A stretch of 14,737 bases of DNA from Candidatus Bathyarchaeota archaeon. GTDB taxonomy: Archaea; Thermoproteota; Bathyarchaeia; TCS64. Under the pieces are notes generated by a model, which was not told the origin of the DNA, did no database searches, and saw nothing but the letters and a program-made list of their open reading frames with translations. Below, one piece after another: positions 7,227 through 14,525 of this stretch. The translations under genes were made by a program, and so were the position numbers. The stretch lies in NCBI GenBank assembly GCA_016934355.1, contig JAFGTA010000051.1:1-14737 (forward strand), read 5' to 3'. Numbering within the stretch: position 1 is the first letter of the stretch; each line of letters starts with the position of its first letter.

Positions 7227-8657
7227 TTACTTCTTCCACTGGTCGAGAGGCGGAGGCAGGTCGTCGGGTATCGGCGACTTGTAGACGCTGCTGCCCTTCC
7301 GTTTCTTAAGCTCGTCCCACGCCGCCTTCCTCAGCTCAGGCTTCGTCAGCAGGTCTACTCCCGTGGCCGCTATCACCTTGGATGCGTAGAAGAGGCTCTT
7401 GTGGCCTATGCTCATGCCGCTCATGGCGACGTTCTGCCAGCTGTGCCCCGGCGTCCCCAGCACGTAGGTTGATGTCCCGAACTCCATGGTGGGGGTCTGC
7501 CAGCTAACGTCGCTGACGTCCGTCGAGCCGTGGCTCACCTCTCCGTCGTTCCACGCGTCGGGGACGGTGCGGTCAATGAGGACGTCCATGAGCTCCTCCC
7601 AGCCCGGGCGCTTGCTCTTCCACAGCGTCGTCCGCTTGTTATCCTCGCTGATGGATTTACTGATCTCCGCTGCGAACCTCATCTCCTCGTCCGTGTACTC
7701 GGGGGGCCCGATGGTCCTCATGTTCCCGGCGACGGCGTCGCTGAGGGTCTTGCTGGGTATCTTGTTGTAGATGCCCTTGATGAACTCGACCTTGAGCTCG
7801 GTCTCGGTCATCAACGCTGCGCCCTCCGCTATCTTCAGAATCCTGTCGTAGATGGGGTTAAGCTGGTCACGCTGGGGCGCCCTGATGAGGTACCAGCTGC
7901 GCGCGTAGTCCGGGACCACGTTGGGCTGGCCGCCTCCCTCCTCGATAACATAGTGGATTCGGGCGTCCTGTATAACGTGCTCCCTGAGGAAGTTGACGCC
8001 GATGTTCATCAACTCAACCGCATCCAGGGCGCTGCGACCCATCTCGGGGCTGCCCGCCGCGTGGGCGGTCTTTCCGTAGTAGTGGAACTTTACTGCGTTG
8101 TTGGCGTTGCTGCTGCTGAGTCCGCCGACGTTCATGGCGCTGGGGTGGTGGCTCAGGACTGCGTCGACTCCGTCGAAGACGCCTGCCTTCACCATCCAGA
8201 CCTTTCCGCTGAGCATCTCCTCGGCAGGGCAGCCGAAGAACTTGACGGTGCCCTTGATCCCCGCCGCCTCCATGGCGTACCTGAGGGCGATGGCGCCGCC
8301 GAGGCCGCTTGTGCCGTGGATGTTGTGGCCGCAGCCGTGCCCCGGCTCACCCGCCTTTATCGGCTCCTTGTATGGGAGCACCTTCTGGCTGAGCCCGGGG
8401 AGGGCGTCGTACTCGCCCATCACGCCGACGACGGGCTTGCCCTTGCCCCAGGTCCCTACGAAGGCTGTGGGGATGCCTGCGACTCCTCGCTCTACCTTGA
8501 AGCCGTGTTTCTCAAGCTCGTCTGCGAGGAGCTTCGCCGACTTGAACTCGACGTACCCGAGCTCGGCGTAGCCCCATATCTCGTCGCTCATCTCCGCCAG
8601 ACGCTTCTGGTTCTTCTCTACCCAGTCTATCGCTACCTTCTTGGCTTTATCAGACAT
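7227..8657 (-). CDS. M20 family amidohydrolase, AbgB-like (aminoacyl/aminobenzoyl-glutamate hydrolase type)
   Basis: This 476-residue protein matches the M20 metallopeptidase subfamily that includes AbgB, the catalytic subunit that cleaves p-aminobenzoyl-glutamate, and related aminoacylases. Visible sites are D84 in GEYDALPG, H111 and H114 in GHGCGHNIHG, the E146/E147 pair in CPAEEM, H170/H171 in LSHHPS and a C-terminal histidine in GTPGHSWQ. The dimerisation (lid) domain starts about residue 185 with VKFHYYGKTAHAA. There is no signal peptide, so it is cytoplasmic. The ATG at 8657 is preceded by no obvious ribosome site, while a TATA-like AATAATAG (8691-8684) lies about 30 bases upstream, which suggests a leaderless or very short leader. 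It is the first gene of the - strand series. It probably removes the amide-linked amino acid or acyl group from small substrates; the exact substrate cannot be read from sequence. No AbgA or AbgT homologue is nearby. Confidence 0.82.
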   Translation of the reverse strand: MSDKAKKVAIDWVEKNQKRLAEMSDEIWGYAELGYVEFKSAKLLADELEKHGFKVERGVAGIPTAFVGTWGKGKPVVGVMGEYDALPGLSQKVLPYKEPIKAGEPGHGCGHNIHGTSGLGGAIALRYAMEAAGIKGTVKFFGCPAEEMLSGKVWMVKAGVFDGVDAVLSHHPSAMNVGGLSSSNANNAVKFHYYGKTAHAAGSPEMGRSALDAVELMNIGVNFLREHVIQDARIHYVIEEGGGQPNVVPDYARSWYLIRAPQRDQLNPIYDRILKIAEGAALMTETELKVEFIKGIYNKIPSKTLSDAVAGNMRTIGPPEYTDEEMRFAAEISKSISEDNKRTTLWKSKRPGWEELMDVLIDRTVPDAWNDGEVSHGSTDVSDVSWQTPTMEFGTSTYVLGTPGHSWQNVAMSGMSIGHKSLFYASKVIAATGVDLLTKPELRKAAWDELKKRKGSSVYKSPIPDDLPPPLDQWKK

Positions 8658-8683
8658 GTCAGAAACAATATGGCTGCATCAAC

Positions 8684-8691
8684 CTATTATT
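8684..8691 (-). promoter_or_regulatory. TATA-like box for the M20 hydrolase
   Basis: AATAATAG on the - strand is centred about 30 bases before ATG 8657 and would give a nearly leaderless transcript. This agrees with the absence of a ribosome site there. Confidence 0.4.
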
Positions 8692-8813
8692 CATTCGATC
8701 ACGGCTGCGCCGGTTTTGTTTACATGGGAGTTGACCGTCCGCCTCAGGATGATACCTGTGCATTCCTTCATACATCGATAATTATCAATATTTATTGTGT
8801 TATGATGATAAAT

Positions 8814-8823
8814 GTTAAATATG
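8814..8823 (+). promoter_or_regulatory. Possible TATA box for the structured RNA
   Basis: GTTAAATATG lies in an AT-rich stretch and would place transcription start near 8842-8845, just before the structured element. The stretch is AT-rich on both strands, so the match is weak evidence on its own. Confidence 0.3.
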
Positions 8824-8862
8824 TATTTAGTATCCATATGGATGCCTATAAGGAAAAGGCCT

Positions 8863-8958
8863 GAAGGAATTTAGCCCAGCACGGCAGGTATGAGCCGACC
8901 TCTTGAGGCTGCTCCCTCACGTGCTGGGCATCAGTATCCTTCCTTTTTCACCTTTTTT
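8863..8958 (+). ncRNA. Candidate structured non-coding RNA with K-loop-like motif, unknown family
   Basis: Between divergent genes, GCCCAGCAC (8874-8882) and GTGCTGGGC (8921-8929) form a perfect 9-bp stem. It is enclosed by GAAGGA (8863-8868) and TCCTTC (8937-8942), another 6 bp, with an asymmetric internal loop between. Inside, TGAGG (8904-8908) pairs with CCTCA (8915-8919). AGG (8886-8888) and CCT (8899-8901) close a loop reading UAUGA-GCC-GA, which fits the archaeal K-loop pattern (three-base bulge ending RU, GA, short loop, GA) bound by L7Ae. T5 at 8944-8948 and T6 at 8953-8958 then give an archaeal-style end on the + strand. The result is a three-way junction of about 80 bases. It does not match SRP, RNase P or tRNA as I know them, and lacks a clear ACA box. 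It could instead be a 5' leader element of the kinase gene 180 bases downstream. Confidence 0.45.
8944..8958 (+). terminator. Double T-run after the structured RNA
   Basis: T5 and T6 runs separated by four bases directly follow the outer stem. Oligo-T on the coding strand is the usual archaeal termination signal. Confidence 0.4.
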
Positions 8959-9072
8959 CGACACGCTTCAACACCTAAAGAGAGCGGACCTTAATGCTAC
9001 ACTTTATCCGACTGCATCAGCGCTTGAGGACATACTCCCAAACAGACTGCAGCCTTTTTTCCGAGAAGCATT

Positions 9073-9094
9073 ACAAATAGTTTCATTTATTTGT
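9073..9094. promoter_or_regulatory. Perfect dyad over the promoter of the histidine kinase gene
   Basis: ACAAATA (9073-9079) and TATTTGT (9088-9094) are perfect inverted copies separated by eight bases. They cover a TATA-like CATTTATTT (9084-9092) centred about 37 bases before ATG 9125. A dyad placed on the TATA box is the classic position of an archaeal repressor operator. The gene's own product is not a DNA-binding protein, so the regulator is unknown. Confidence 0.35.
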
Positions 9095-9124
9095 CGCCGT
9101 CCGGCTTGGGGGGGCTGAAACTCA

Positions 9125-11776
9125 ATGACCGGCTGCCTAGATGCCACTGACGTTGGGCCGATCAGCGTACTGCACGTCGACGATGAGCAAGATCAACTGC
9201 GGTTCTGTTCACTATTCCTACCCAAACACGATCCATCTCTCCACGTACATTCCACAGACTCCCCGTTGAAGGCACTCGACCTGATCCAAGGCGGAGGCTA
9301 CGACTGCGTAGTCACCGACTACAGGATGGACGAGATGTCCGGCATCGACCTGGTCGTAGCCATAAGGGAGATGAGCGACATACCAATCATCCTCTACACC
9401 GGCCACGGCAGCGAGCAGGTCGCCGAGACGGCGTTCAACGTAGGAGTCGACGACTACATCCGTAAAGAGGTTGACCCGAGCCACTACCATGTGCTCGCAC
9501 GCAGGGTGAGGCACCACGTCGAAAGGCACTGGGTTGAAAGTCTCTACAGGAGCGTTGCTGAGGACGCGAGGGACGCGCTGAGCATCCTCGTGGGCTCGAC
9601 TAGAGTGTACGCGAACCAGGCCCTCGCAGAGCTATACGGCGTTGAGGATAAGAGTTGTCTGATAGGTGAAAGCGCGCTTGATAGAGTCAACCCCGGGGAT
9701 AGAGCTGCAGGGGAGGATAGAATTGTCCGCCGGAAGAGAGGCGATGAGATCTCAGGGTCTTATACGACTAAGATAATTCGGAGGGATGGGGAGGTTAGGG
9801 TAGTCGAGACTTCCTCTTCGCGGGTCATGTATAGGGGAAAGGCCGCGAGCCTACACTTCACTAGGGATATAACCGAGCAGGTTGAGATGGAGAGCAGGAT
9901 CAGGGAGTCCGAGCAGAGGTACAGAAACATGTTCGAGCTCTTCCCCCTCAGCATAGTCACGGCGGACATGAAGGGCTTCATCACCTACGTGAACGACACG
10001 TTCACAAAGTATACCGGGTACGGCAAAGAACGCGTCGTCGGGAGACACTTTTCGGAGCTGGACACCATCTACCCACAGGACATGAGCCAGTATACTGAGC
10101 TGTTCGCCTCGCCGGTAATCGGCGAGACACCTAGATCCGCGCTCCTAAGGTACAGGCATAAAAACGGTTCCGAGCGTTGGGCCCAGATCTATATATCGTT
10201 CATCGAGGCAGAGGGTGAGAGCCAGGGAATCCAAACCATCTTCGTCGACGTCACAGACAAGCTGGCCGCGGAGGAGATGCTCAGAGGCTTCATGGATTCG
10301 GCTACGGACGGCTTCGCCCTTCTCGACGAGAACCTCGACTTCATAGACGTGAACCCGCTGTATGTCAGAAGGAGTGGCCTCGACAAGGAGGACATCATAG
10401 GGAGTAACTTAACAGAAATCGTCCCCCACCTGAAGGACTCGCCCCGGCTTCAGCAGTACAGGCGCGTAGTCGAGGACGGTACGCCGTTTACAGTAGAAGA
10501 CGTGCGTATGTCCCAAAGGCATGGGTATCGCAGGCTCAAGGTCAGGGCGTTCAAGGTTGGTAAAGGGCTGGGGGTGATAACCTCAGATGTAACCTACGAG
10601 AGGAACTACCTCGACAGGCTCGTGGCTATGCACGAACACGCACTAAAGTTGGGGGAAGCGGAGACCGTTCAGGAAGTATACAACTATACACTCGACGCCA
10701 TGGAGAGGGTGCTCGGCTTCGACAGGTCCTCGATCATAATGGTCGAGGGAGATAAACTCGTGCAGAAGTTAACCAGAGGCGACTTCCCCAATGGCATCGA
10801 GATGCCGGTACACGGGAAAGGGTTGACCGCTAGGGCCGCCAAGGAGAAGAAATCTATCCTAGTTAATGATGTCCGGGAGTCCGAGGATTATATCAGCGTC
10901 TCGAATTTAATGGGCGAGAGAACCCTAGAAGGCTACAGCGAGTCGAGGTCAGAGCTGGTGTCACCCATCATCTCAGACGGCGAGGCGATAGGCGTCCTCA
11001 ACGTCGAGAGCACCAGCCTGAACACCTACAAGAAGGAGGACATGCAGCTCCTAGAGATTCTCGCCTCCCACCTGTCATCGAGCCTCAGAAGGATCGAGAG
11101 CAAGACCATGCTTGAGAACCTGAGCAGGAGGCACGTAGACGAGGTGCTTGAGGGAGCCGACCGTGTCGCCAGCACTTTCAGGCATGACCTGCGTAACCCT
11201 CTGTCGACCATCAAGAACGCAGTGTACATTCTGGAAAGGGAACCCGACGCCTTAGAGGAGATGCTTCCCATCATAAAGGGGAACGTTGTGAACATGTCCG
11301 AGGTACTCAGCGAACTCAGCTTCTTAGCAAAACCAGACCAGCTGGCTAAGACCAGTGTAGATCTTGTGAGACTTATCGACGAGGTCGTCGATGCGACGTT
11401 CCTACCGGATAACGTCATGTTGGATGAAGGCTATGGAGGCGGCGCCGTCGAGGCGGAGCTTGACAGAGTGAAGTTCCGGCGTGTCCTGGTGAACCTGATA
11501 AAGAACTCCGTCGAGGCTATGCCGGACGGAGGTGTACTCGGGGTCAGCATGGACAAGGTTGACGGCGACGCAGTCATCAAGATATGGGACACCGGCGTCG
11601 GCATACCCGAGGAGTTCATGGTACACCTTTTCCAGCCCTTCGCCACCACTAAGCCAACTGGGACGGGGCTCGGCCTCGTGTCATCGAAGCAGATCGTCGA
11701 GGCCCACGGTGGCTCCATCTCCGTCGAGTCGAAGCAGGGTGAAGGCACGGCCGTGACCGTGTCCATCCCGCTGTGA
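9125..11776 (+). CDS. Soluble hybrid sensor histidine kinase: REC-PAS-PAS-PAS-GAF-HisKA-HATPase
   Basis: This is an 883-residue cytoplasmic sensor kinase. The receiver domain at ~12-130 has acidic D19/D20, phospho-acceptor D65 in VVTDYRMDE, T92 and K114. PAS-like regions follow at ~138-255, ~262-380 (ESEQRYRNMF entry, VDVTDKL exit) and ~383-495, then a GAF domain at ~500-655. The HisKA-type helix carries H687 in FRHDLRNPL. The ATPase has N790/N794 in NLIKNSVEAMPDGG, D822 in DTGVGIP and the glycine box TGTGLGL near 845-851. No transmembrane helix is present, so the signal is intracellular, perhaps redox, light or a small ligand through PAS/GAF. An N-terminal receiver means it can receive as well as generate phosphate. 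No separate response regulator is next to it. ATG 9125 follows a G-run at 9108-9115. It is monocistronic by spacing. Its output partner is unknown. Confidence 0.88.
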   Translation: MTGCLDATDVGPISVLHVDDEQDQLRFCSLFLPKHDPSLHVHSTDSPLKALDLIQGGGYDCVVTDYRMDEMSGIDLVVAIREMSDIPIILYTGHGSEQVAETAFNVGVDDYIRKEVDPSHYHVLARRVRHHVERHWVESLYRSVAEDARDALSILVGSTRVYANQALAELYGVEDKSCLIGESALDRVNPGDRAAGEDRIVRRKRGDEISGSYTTKIIRRDGEVRVVETSSSRVMYRGKAASLHFTRDITEQVEMESRIRESEQRYRNMFELFPLSIVTADMKGFITYVNDTFTKYTGYGKERVVGRHFSELDTIYPQDMSQYTELFASPVIGETPRSALLRYRHKNGSERWAQIYISFIEAEGESQGIQTIFVDVTDKLAAEEMLRGFMDSATDGFALLDENLDFIDVNPLYVRRSGLDKEDIIGSNLTEIVPHLKDSPRLQQYRRVVEDGTPFTVEDVRMSQRHGYRRLKVRAFKVGKGLGVITSDVTYERNYLDRLVAMHEHALKLGEAETVQEVYNYTLDAMERVLGFDRSSIIMVEGDKLVQKLTRGDFPNGIEMPVHGKGLTARAAKEKKSILVNDVRESEDYISVSNLMGERTLEGYSESRSELVSPIISDGEAIGVLNVESTSLNTYKKEDMQLLEILASHLSSSLRRIESKTMLENLSRRHVDEVLEGADRVASTFRHDLRNPLSTIKNAVYILEREPDALEEMLPIIKGNVVNMSEVLSELSFLAKPDQLAKTSVDLVRLIDEVVDATFLPDNVMLDEGYGGGAVEAELDRVKFRRVLVNLIKNSVEAMPDGGVLGVSMDKVDGDAVIKIWDTGVGIPEEFMVHLFQPFATTKPTGTGLGLVSSKQIVEAHGGSISVESKQGEGTAVTVSIPL

Positions 11777-11830
11777 AGCGGGTCTGCTAGTTAACCGGAG
11801 GTTCGGTGATCGGCTACACGTTGATCCATA

Positions 11831-11838
11831 CTTTTATT
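11831..11838 (+). promoter_or_regulatory. TATA box of a leaderless gene (GNAT)
   Basis: CTTTTATT is centred about 28 bases before ATG 11863, the distance expected when transcription starts at the start codon. The AGGTG at 11856-11860 is too close to the ATG to act as a ribosome site, which supports a leaderless transcript. Confidence 0.55.
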
Positions 11839-11862
11839 CCTGCATCCGCCTAGACAGGTGTC

Positions 11863-12714
11863 ATGACCGTAAAACCGAAGATAACATTGAGGAAGGCGAG
11901 GCCTGAGGACAAGGATAAAGTTGTCTGGGTCGAGTCCAAGTCCACACCCGGCCTAAGCTACGTCCCACACGTCTGGGACATGTTCATCGGCGACGAGGAG
12001 GGCGACTGGTCAGTCACAGAGATCGAAGGTGAGGTCATCGGCTGTGGTAAATACTCGGTGCTACCCGACGGCTCGGTGTGGCTTGAGACCCTCCGCGTCA
12101 TCCCTGAGAGGCAGGGCCTCGGCGCCGGTAAACGTCTCTACGAGCACTGGCTGGAGCTGTCGAGGGCGAAAGGTGTCAAGACGATGCGTATGTACACTGG
12201 GGTACGGAACGTGGTTAGTAAGGGGCTCGCCGAGAGGTACGGGCTCACCCTCGCCGAGACGTTCCACGGACAGCTCATGAACAGCGACCCCACGTATAAG
12301 CACGAGTCCAGCTTCCACCCTGTAACCGACCCGGGTGAGGCGACTGAGCTACTCAAGCCGCTGGGTGAGAAGTGGGGTGGATGGATGGTGATGAACCGCA
12401 CCTACTACAGGTGGAGCCCGGAGCTCTGCAGGTGGCTCGCCGAGAACGGGATGGTGTACCGCGACCCCGAGACCCTGAGCACTGTCGTCATGGGCGCCCG
12501 GTTCATGAAGGAGTATCAGCTACACATCGGGCTCTTCGACGGCGACGCCGCGGCGTGCCTCGGTTTCGCGAAGGCGCAGGCAGCGGCGAGGGGTGTGAAG
12601 ACCCTCCACTGTCTATACCCTGAGTACTGCACCGAGGTCGAGGAGGCGTTAAAGGACAACGGGTTCAGGATGGAGCCCTCCGACTTCATAGTAATGGAGA
12701 TACACCTGAGCTAG
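11863..12714 (+). CDS. GNAT family N-acetyltransferase, two-part
   Basis: This is a 283-residue protein. The N-terminal half (residues ~7-135) is a GNAT domain: ITLRKARPEDKDKV is the usual beta1-alpha1 entry, and LRVIPERQGLGAGKRLYEHW contains the acetyl-CoA pyrophosphate loop (R/Q-x-x-G-x-G/A at R83-A88). RNVVSKGLAERYGL near 115-128 is the motif-B helix. The C-terminal half (~150-283) lacks the CoA loop but repeats a GNAT-like order of elements and probably forms a second, non-catalytic lobe. It is cytoplasmic. It has its own leaderless promoter 86 bases after the kinase gene and ends 11 bases from the converging methyltransferase gene. The substrate (small amine, amino acid or protein N-terminus) cannot be told. 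The family call is firm. Confidence 0.85.
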   Translation: MTVKPKITLRKARPEDKDKVVWVESKSTPGLSYVPHVWDMFIGDEEGDWSVTEIEGEVIGCGKYSVLPDGSVWLETLRVIPERQGLGAGKRLYEHWLELSRAKGVKTMRMYTGVRNVVSKGLAERYGLTLAETFHGQLMNSDPTYKHESSFHPVTDPGEATELLKPLGEKWGGWMVMNRTYYRWSPELCRWLAENGMVYRDPETLSTVVMGARFMKEYQLHIGLFDGDAAACLGFAKAQAAARGVKTLHCLYPEYCTEVEEALKDNGFRMEPSDFIVMEIHLS

Positions 12715-12725
12715 GCTCAGACACT

Positions 12726-13481
12726 CTACTTGACGCCGTAAAGCACACCGCTCCCGCCGGCCATGTGCTTCATCCTAAGCGCCAACGGGATGTCGATGAA
12801 CTCGGCGGCGTCGATGTAGCCCACATCAGCCAGCCCCCAGCCCCGGACGTCGTCGAGGAAGCCCTTATCGTAGAACTGGTCGTTAAACAGGTCTAAGAAG
12901 GCATACGCCCCTCCTCGCCTCAGAACCCGCAGAGCCTCCCTGATTAGCGTAATCCTGTCCTCGACGTCTATCGCGTGGAACACGAAGGAGCTGACCACGG
13001 CGTCGAACTCGTCGTCCGCGAAGGGGAGGCTCGCCGCGTCCGCCCTCTCGAAGCTGACCCTGCCCGACACTCCCTCTGCGCGGGCGTTATCCTCACACCT
13101 CTTCAAAGAGTAGCTCCACGGCTCACCCCAGTAGTCGATCCCCTTCACAGCCGCCTCGGGATACCTCTTAGCCAGCGCTATAGCTACAGGCCCGCTCCCC
13201 GTGCCGATGTCGAGGGCTGCCCCCTGCCCATCCCACGGTAGATGGTCAACCACTAAACCCCAGAAACGTCTCTGCACCCCCTTGTCGTTCTTCTCAAGCA
13301 GCCAGTATGTGTACGCTAGGTATAGAAAGAAGGCGGCGAGCACAGCGGAGACAAACATGGAGACTCCCTTGATGTGGCGGTTACCCGTCATGAAGGTAAC
13401 GCAGAACGCGGCGACCGAGAGCACGAGAAAAGTCAGCGCAAACTTCTGCGGCATCCAGTTGCCGTAATCCGTCTTATCCAT
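12726..13481 (-). CDS. Membrane-anchored class I SAM-dependent methyltransferase
   Basis: This 251-residue protein begins with two hydrophobic helices (~13-31 and ~39-61) separated by a short polar turn (GNRHIK), so the enzyme domain should sit on the cytoplasmic face of the membrane. From about residue 85 there is a Methyltransf_11/25-type Rossmann domain. Motif I is ALDIGTGSGPVAIALA (89-104), an acidic D116 lies in KGIDYW, and ERADAASLPFADDEFDAVVSSF (145-166 region) is the motif II/III area. LRRGGAYAFLDLF follows. Membrane location suggests a lipid, quinone or other hydrophobic substrate, but this is inference. The start ATG 13481 retains both helices; a TATA-like TCATAATCG lies about 33 bases upstream on the - strand. 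It stands alone between a converging GNAT gene and the AT-rich nucleotidyltransferase gene. Confidence 0.82.
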   Translation of the reverse strand: MDKTDYGNWMPQKFALTFLVLSVAAFCVTFMTGNRHIKGVSMFVSAVLAAFFLYLAYTYWLLEKNDKGVQRRFWGLVVDHLPWDGQGAALDIGTGSGPVAIALAKRYPEAAVKGIDYWGEPWSYSLKRCEDNARAEGVSGRVSFERADAASLPFADDEFDAVVSSFVFHAIDVEDRITLIREALRVLRRGGAYAFLDLFNDQFYDKGFLDDVRGWGLADVGYIDAAEFIDIPLALRMKHMAGGSGVLYGVK

Positions 13482-13671
13482 GCGAGGACATTCAAATGGT
13501 AGACGAAGCGATTATGAGTGTTTCGCGTCCTGTCAAAGGGTTCCCAACTTGATGAACAACAATGCAGAGCCATCCTAACACTAAAAAATTTGATATAACC
13601 TAAAACAGGTCATGAAAAGTCGTCGAATTCGTGTATATAATGGGTGTAGCACATGCTTCATGTATGTCTGT
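13482..13671. other. AT-rich intergenic region with promoter-like and T-run elements
   Basis: No gene is seen in this 190-base gap. It holds a possible TATA element for the methyltransferase (CTCATAATC, - strand, about 13511-13519). It also holds a T6 run on the - strand (13583-13588) that could end the nucleotidyltransferase transcript, a small dyad ACATG-CTT-CATGT (13651-13663), and a strong TATATAA (13634-13640) that on the + strand faces the antisense side of the nucleotidyltransferase gene. Base composition shifts to AT here and stays so through the next gene. Confidence 0.4.
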
Positions 13672-14451
13672 TTACCTGCCGATTTTATCGGTTCGTAACT
13701 GTATGATGAATTTGTTTATCTCATCTATCAGATCAGGATCAGGATACTCTCTCAGTTTACTTCTATCGAAAGCCCGATCCATACGTTCAAACATCTCTGG
13801 AATAATGGAATCGAGTTCACCACTGTCAATAAGACCCTGAACTTCAACATTCTCAGCGCCTTGTTTCTTATATTCCAGTACCGTTTTGACCTCGGGAATC
13901 TTCCAGTATTTCAGCAAATCAACAATGTTGGGCTGAATTCTTCCAGTCTCTAAAGCATGGGTGCCGGCCATAATTCCCCGGTAAACATAAAGATATTTCT
14001 TGTACGTTTTCTTTCCCTGTAAAATGAATTTCTTAAAGTTCTGATATGCCATACCTCGGTAACTATTGTAGAGCCCAATTTTTCCGTAGGTGTTGTTTAC
14101 CAGTTTGAGAAGGCTTCTATGTTCACCTGTACTATGGACGGGTTTAGCGTTGAATCTTTCTAAAGCATTACAATTGCCCTTGATTGCCAGTTCTGTTTCC
14201 TTTTGTATCTCATAGATCACGATATCTGGCTCAAGTTCTAGGATATCACGTGGTTTATTGATACCTAGAAGGTTTTCTGTTCCAGTGAGAAAATATCCTC
14301 GCCAGTCTACGTCGCTGTCTTTACTTTCAAACCCGTAAAGATGACTTCCGCTAATCATTAGATTTAACAAGCGTCCATTGAATTCCCGATCAAGTTCGTT
14401 TTTAATTTGCGCTATGACTTTTATTTGCTCTTCTAGACTGAATAAACTCAT
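13672..14451 (-). CDS. RlaP/YcgL-type predicted nucleotidyltransferase (DNA polymerase beta superfamily)
   Basis: This 259-residue protein has the minimal polymerase-beta nucleotidyltransferase signature: G35-S36 in ISGSHLYGFES, then D47 and D49 in DSDVDWRGYF. The following pattern (YFLTGTENLLGI, DIVIYEIQKE, KGNCNALERF) is that of the RlaP family (PF10127), named for association with bacterial RNA-repair genes. Activity is presumed to be transfer of a nucleotide to RNA or another acceptor. No RtcB, Pnkp/Hen1 or other RNA-repair gene is adjacent. The gene is strikingly AT-rich with A/T-ending codons, unlike every other gene in the window, and is flanked by AT-rich spacers. This points to horizontal acquisition, possibly from a bacterium. 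ATG 14451 follows a TATA-like block (ATTAAAAAG, about 14482-14490, - strand). The reading frame is intact. The precise substrate is unknown. Confidence 0.8.
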   Translation of the reverse strand: MSLFSLEEQIKVIAQIKNELDREFNGRLLNLMISGSHLYGFESKDSDVDWRGYFLTGTENLLGINKPRDILELEPDIVIYEIQKETELAIKGNCNALERFNAKPVHSTGEHRSLLKLVNNTYGKIGLYNSYRGMAYQNFKKFILQGKKTYKKYLYVYRGIMAGTHALETGRIQPNIVDLLKYWKIPEVKTVLEYKKQGAENVEVQGLIDSGELDSIIPEMFERMDRAFDRSKLREYPDPDLIDEINKFIIQLRTDKIGR

Positions 14452-14479
14452 GATGTATAGAAGAGTCTAACAATTATGA

Positions 14480-14492
14480 AACTTTTTAATTA
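14480..14492. promoter_or_regulatory. AT-rich bidirectional promoter block
   Basis: AACTTTTTAATTA lies in the divergent gap. On the - strand it is a TATA-like box about 35 bases before the nucleotidyltransferase ATG. On the + strand it could serve the TIGR00300 gene. Confidence 0.35.
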
Positions 14493-14525
14493 GTGGCTTA
14501 GAAAAACAGCGAGTACTAGGAGCCA

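Noticed and set aside
8802..8864. Box C/D small RNA: ATGATGA (box C) at 8802-8808 and CTGA (box D) at 8861-8864.
   Set aside because: The spacing fits, but the flanks do not form a terminal stem, no convincing C'/D' boxes are seen, and the region is so AT-rich that the boxes can arise by chance.
8670..8864. 64-residue + strand open frame starting MAASTYYSF in the divergent gap.
   Set aside because: It overlaps the promoter of the M20 hydrolase, has AT-driven composition in its second half and shows no family features. It is the tail of a long antisense frame.
7530..8864. Long + strand frame of 444 codons opposite the M20 hydrolase gene.
   Set aside because: It is the mirror of a GC-rich coding gene. 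The - strand protein has all M20 motifs while this frame shows low-complexity V/A/L/D-rich sequence.
8903..9118. 71-residue + strand open frame starting at TTG and ending just before the kinase start.
   Set aside because: It begins inside the structured RNA candidate, runs through its T-runs, has no ribosome site and resembles no protein I know.
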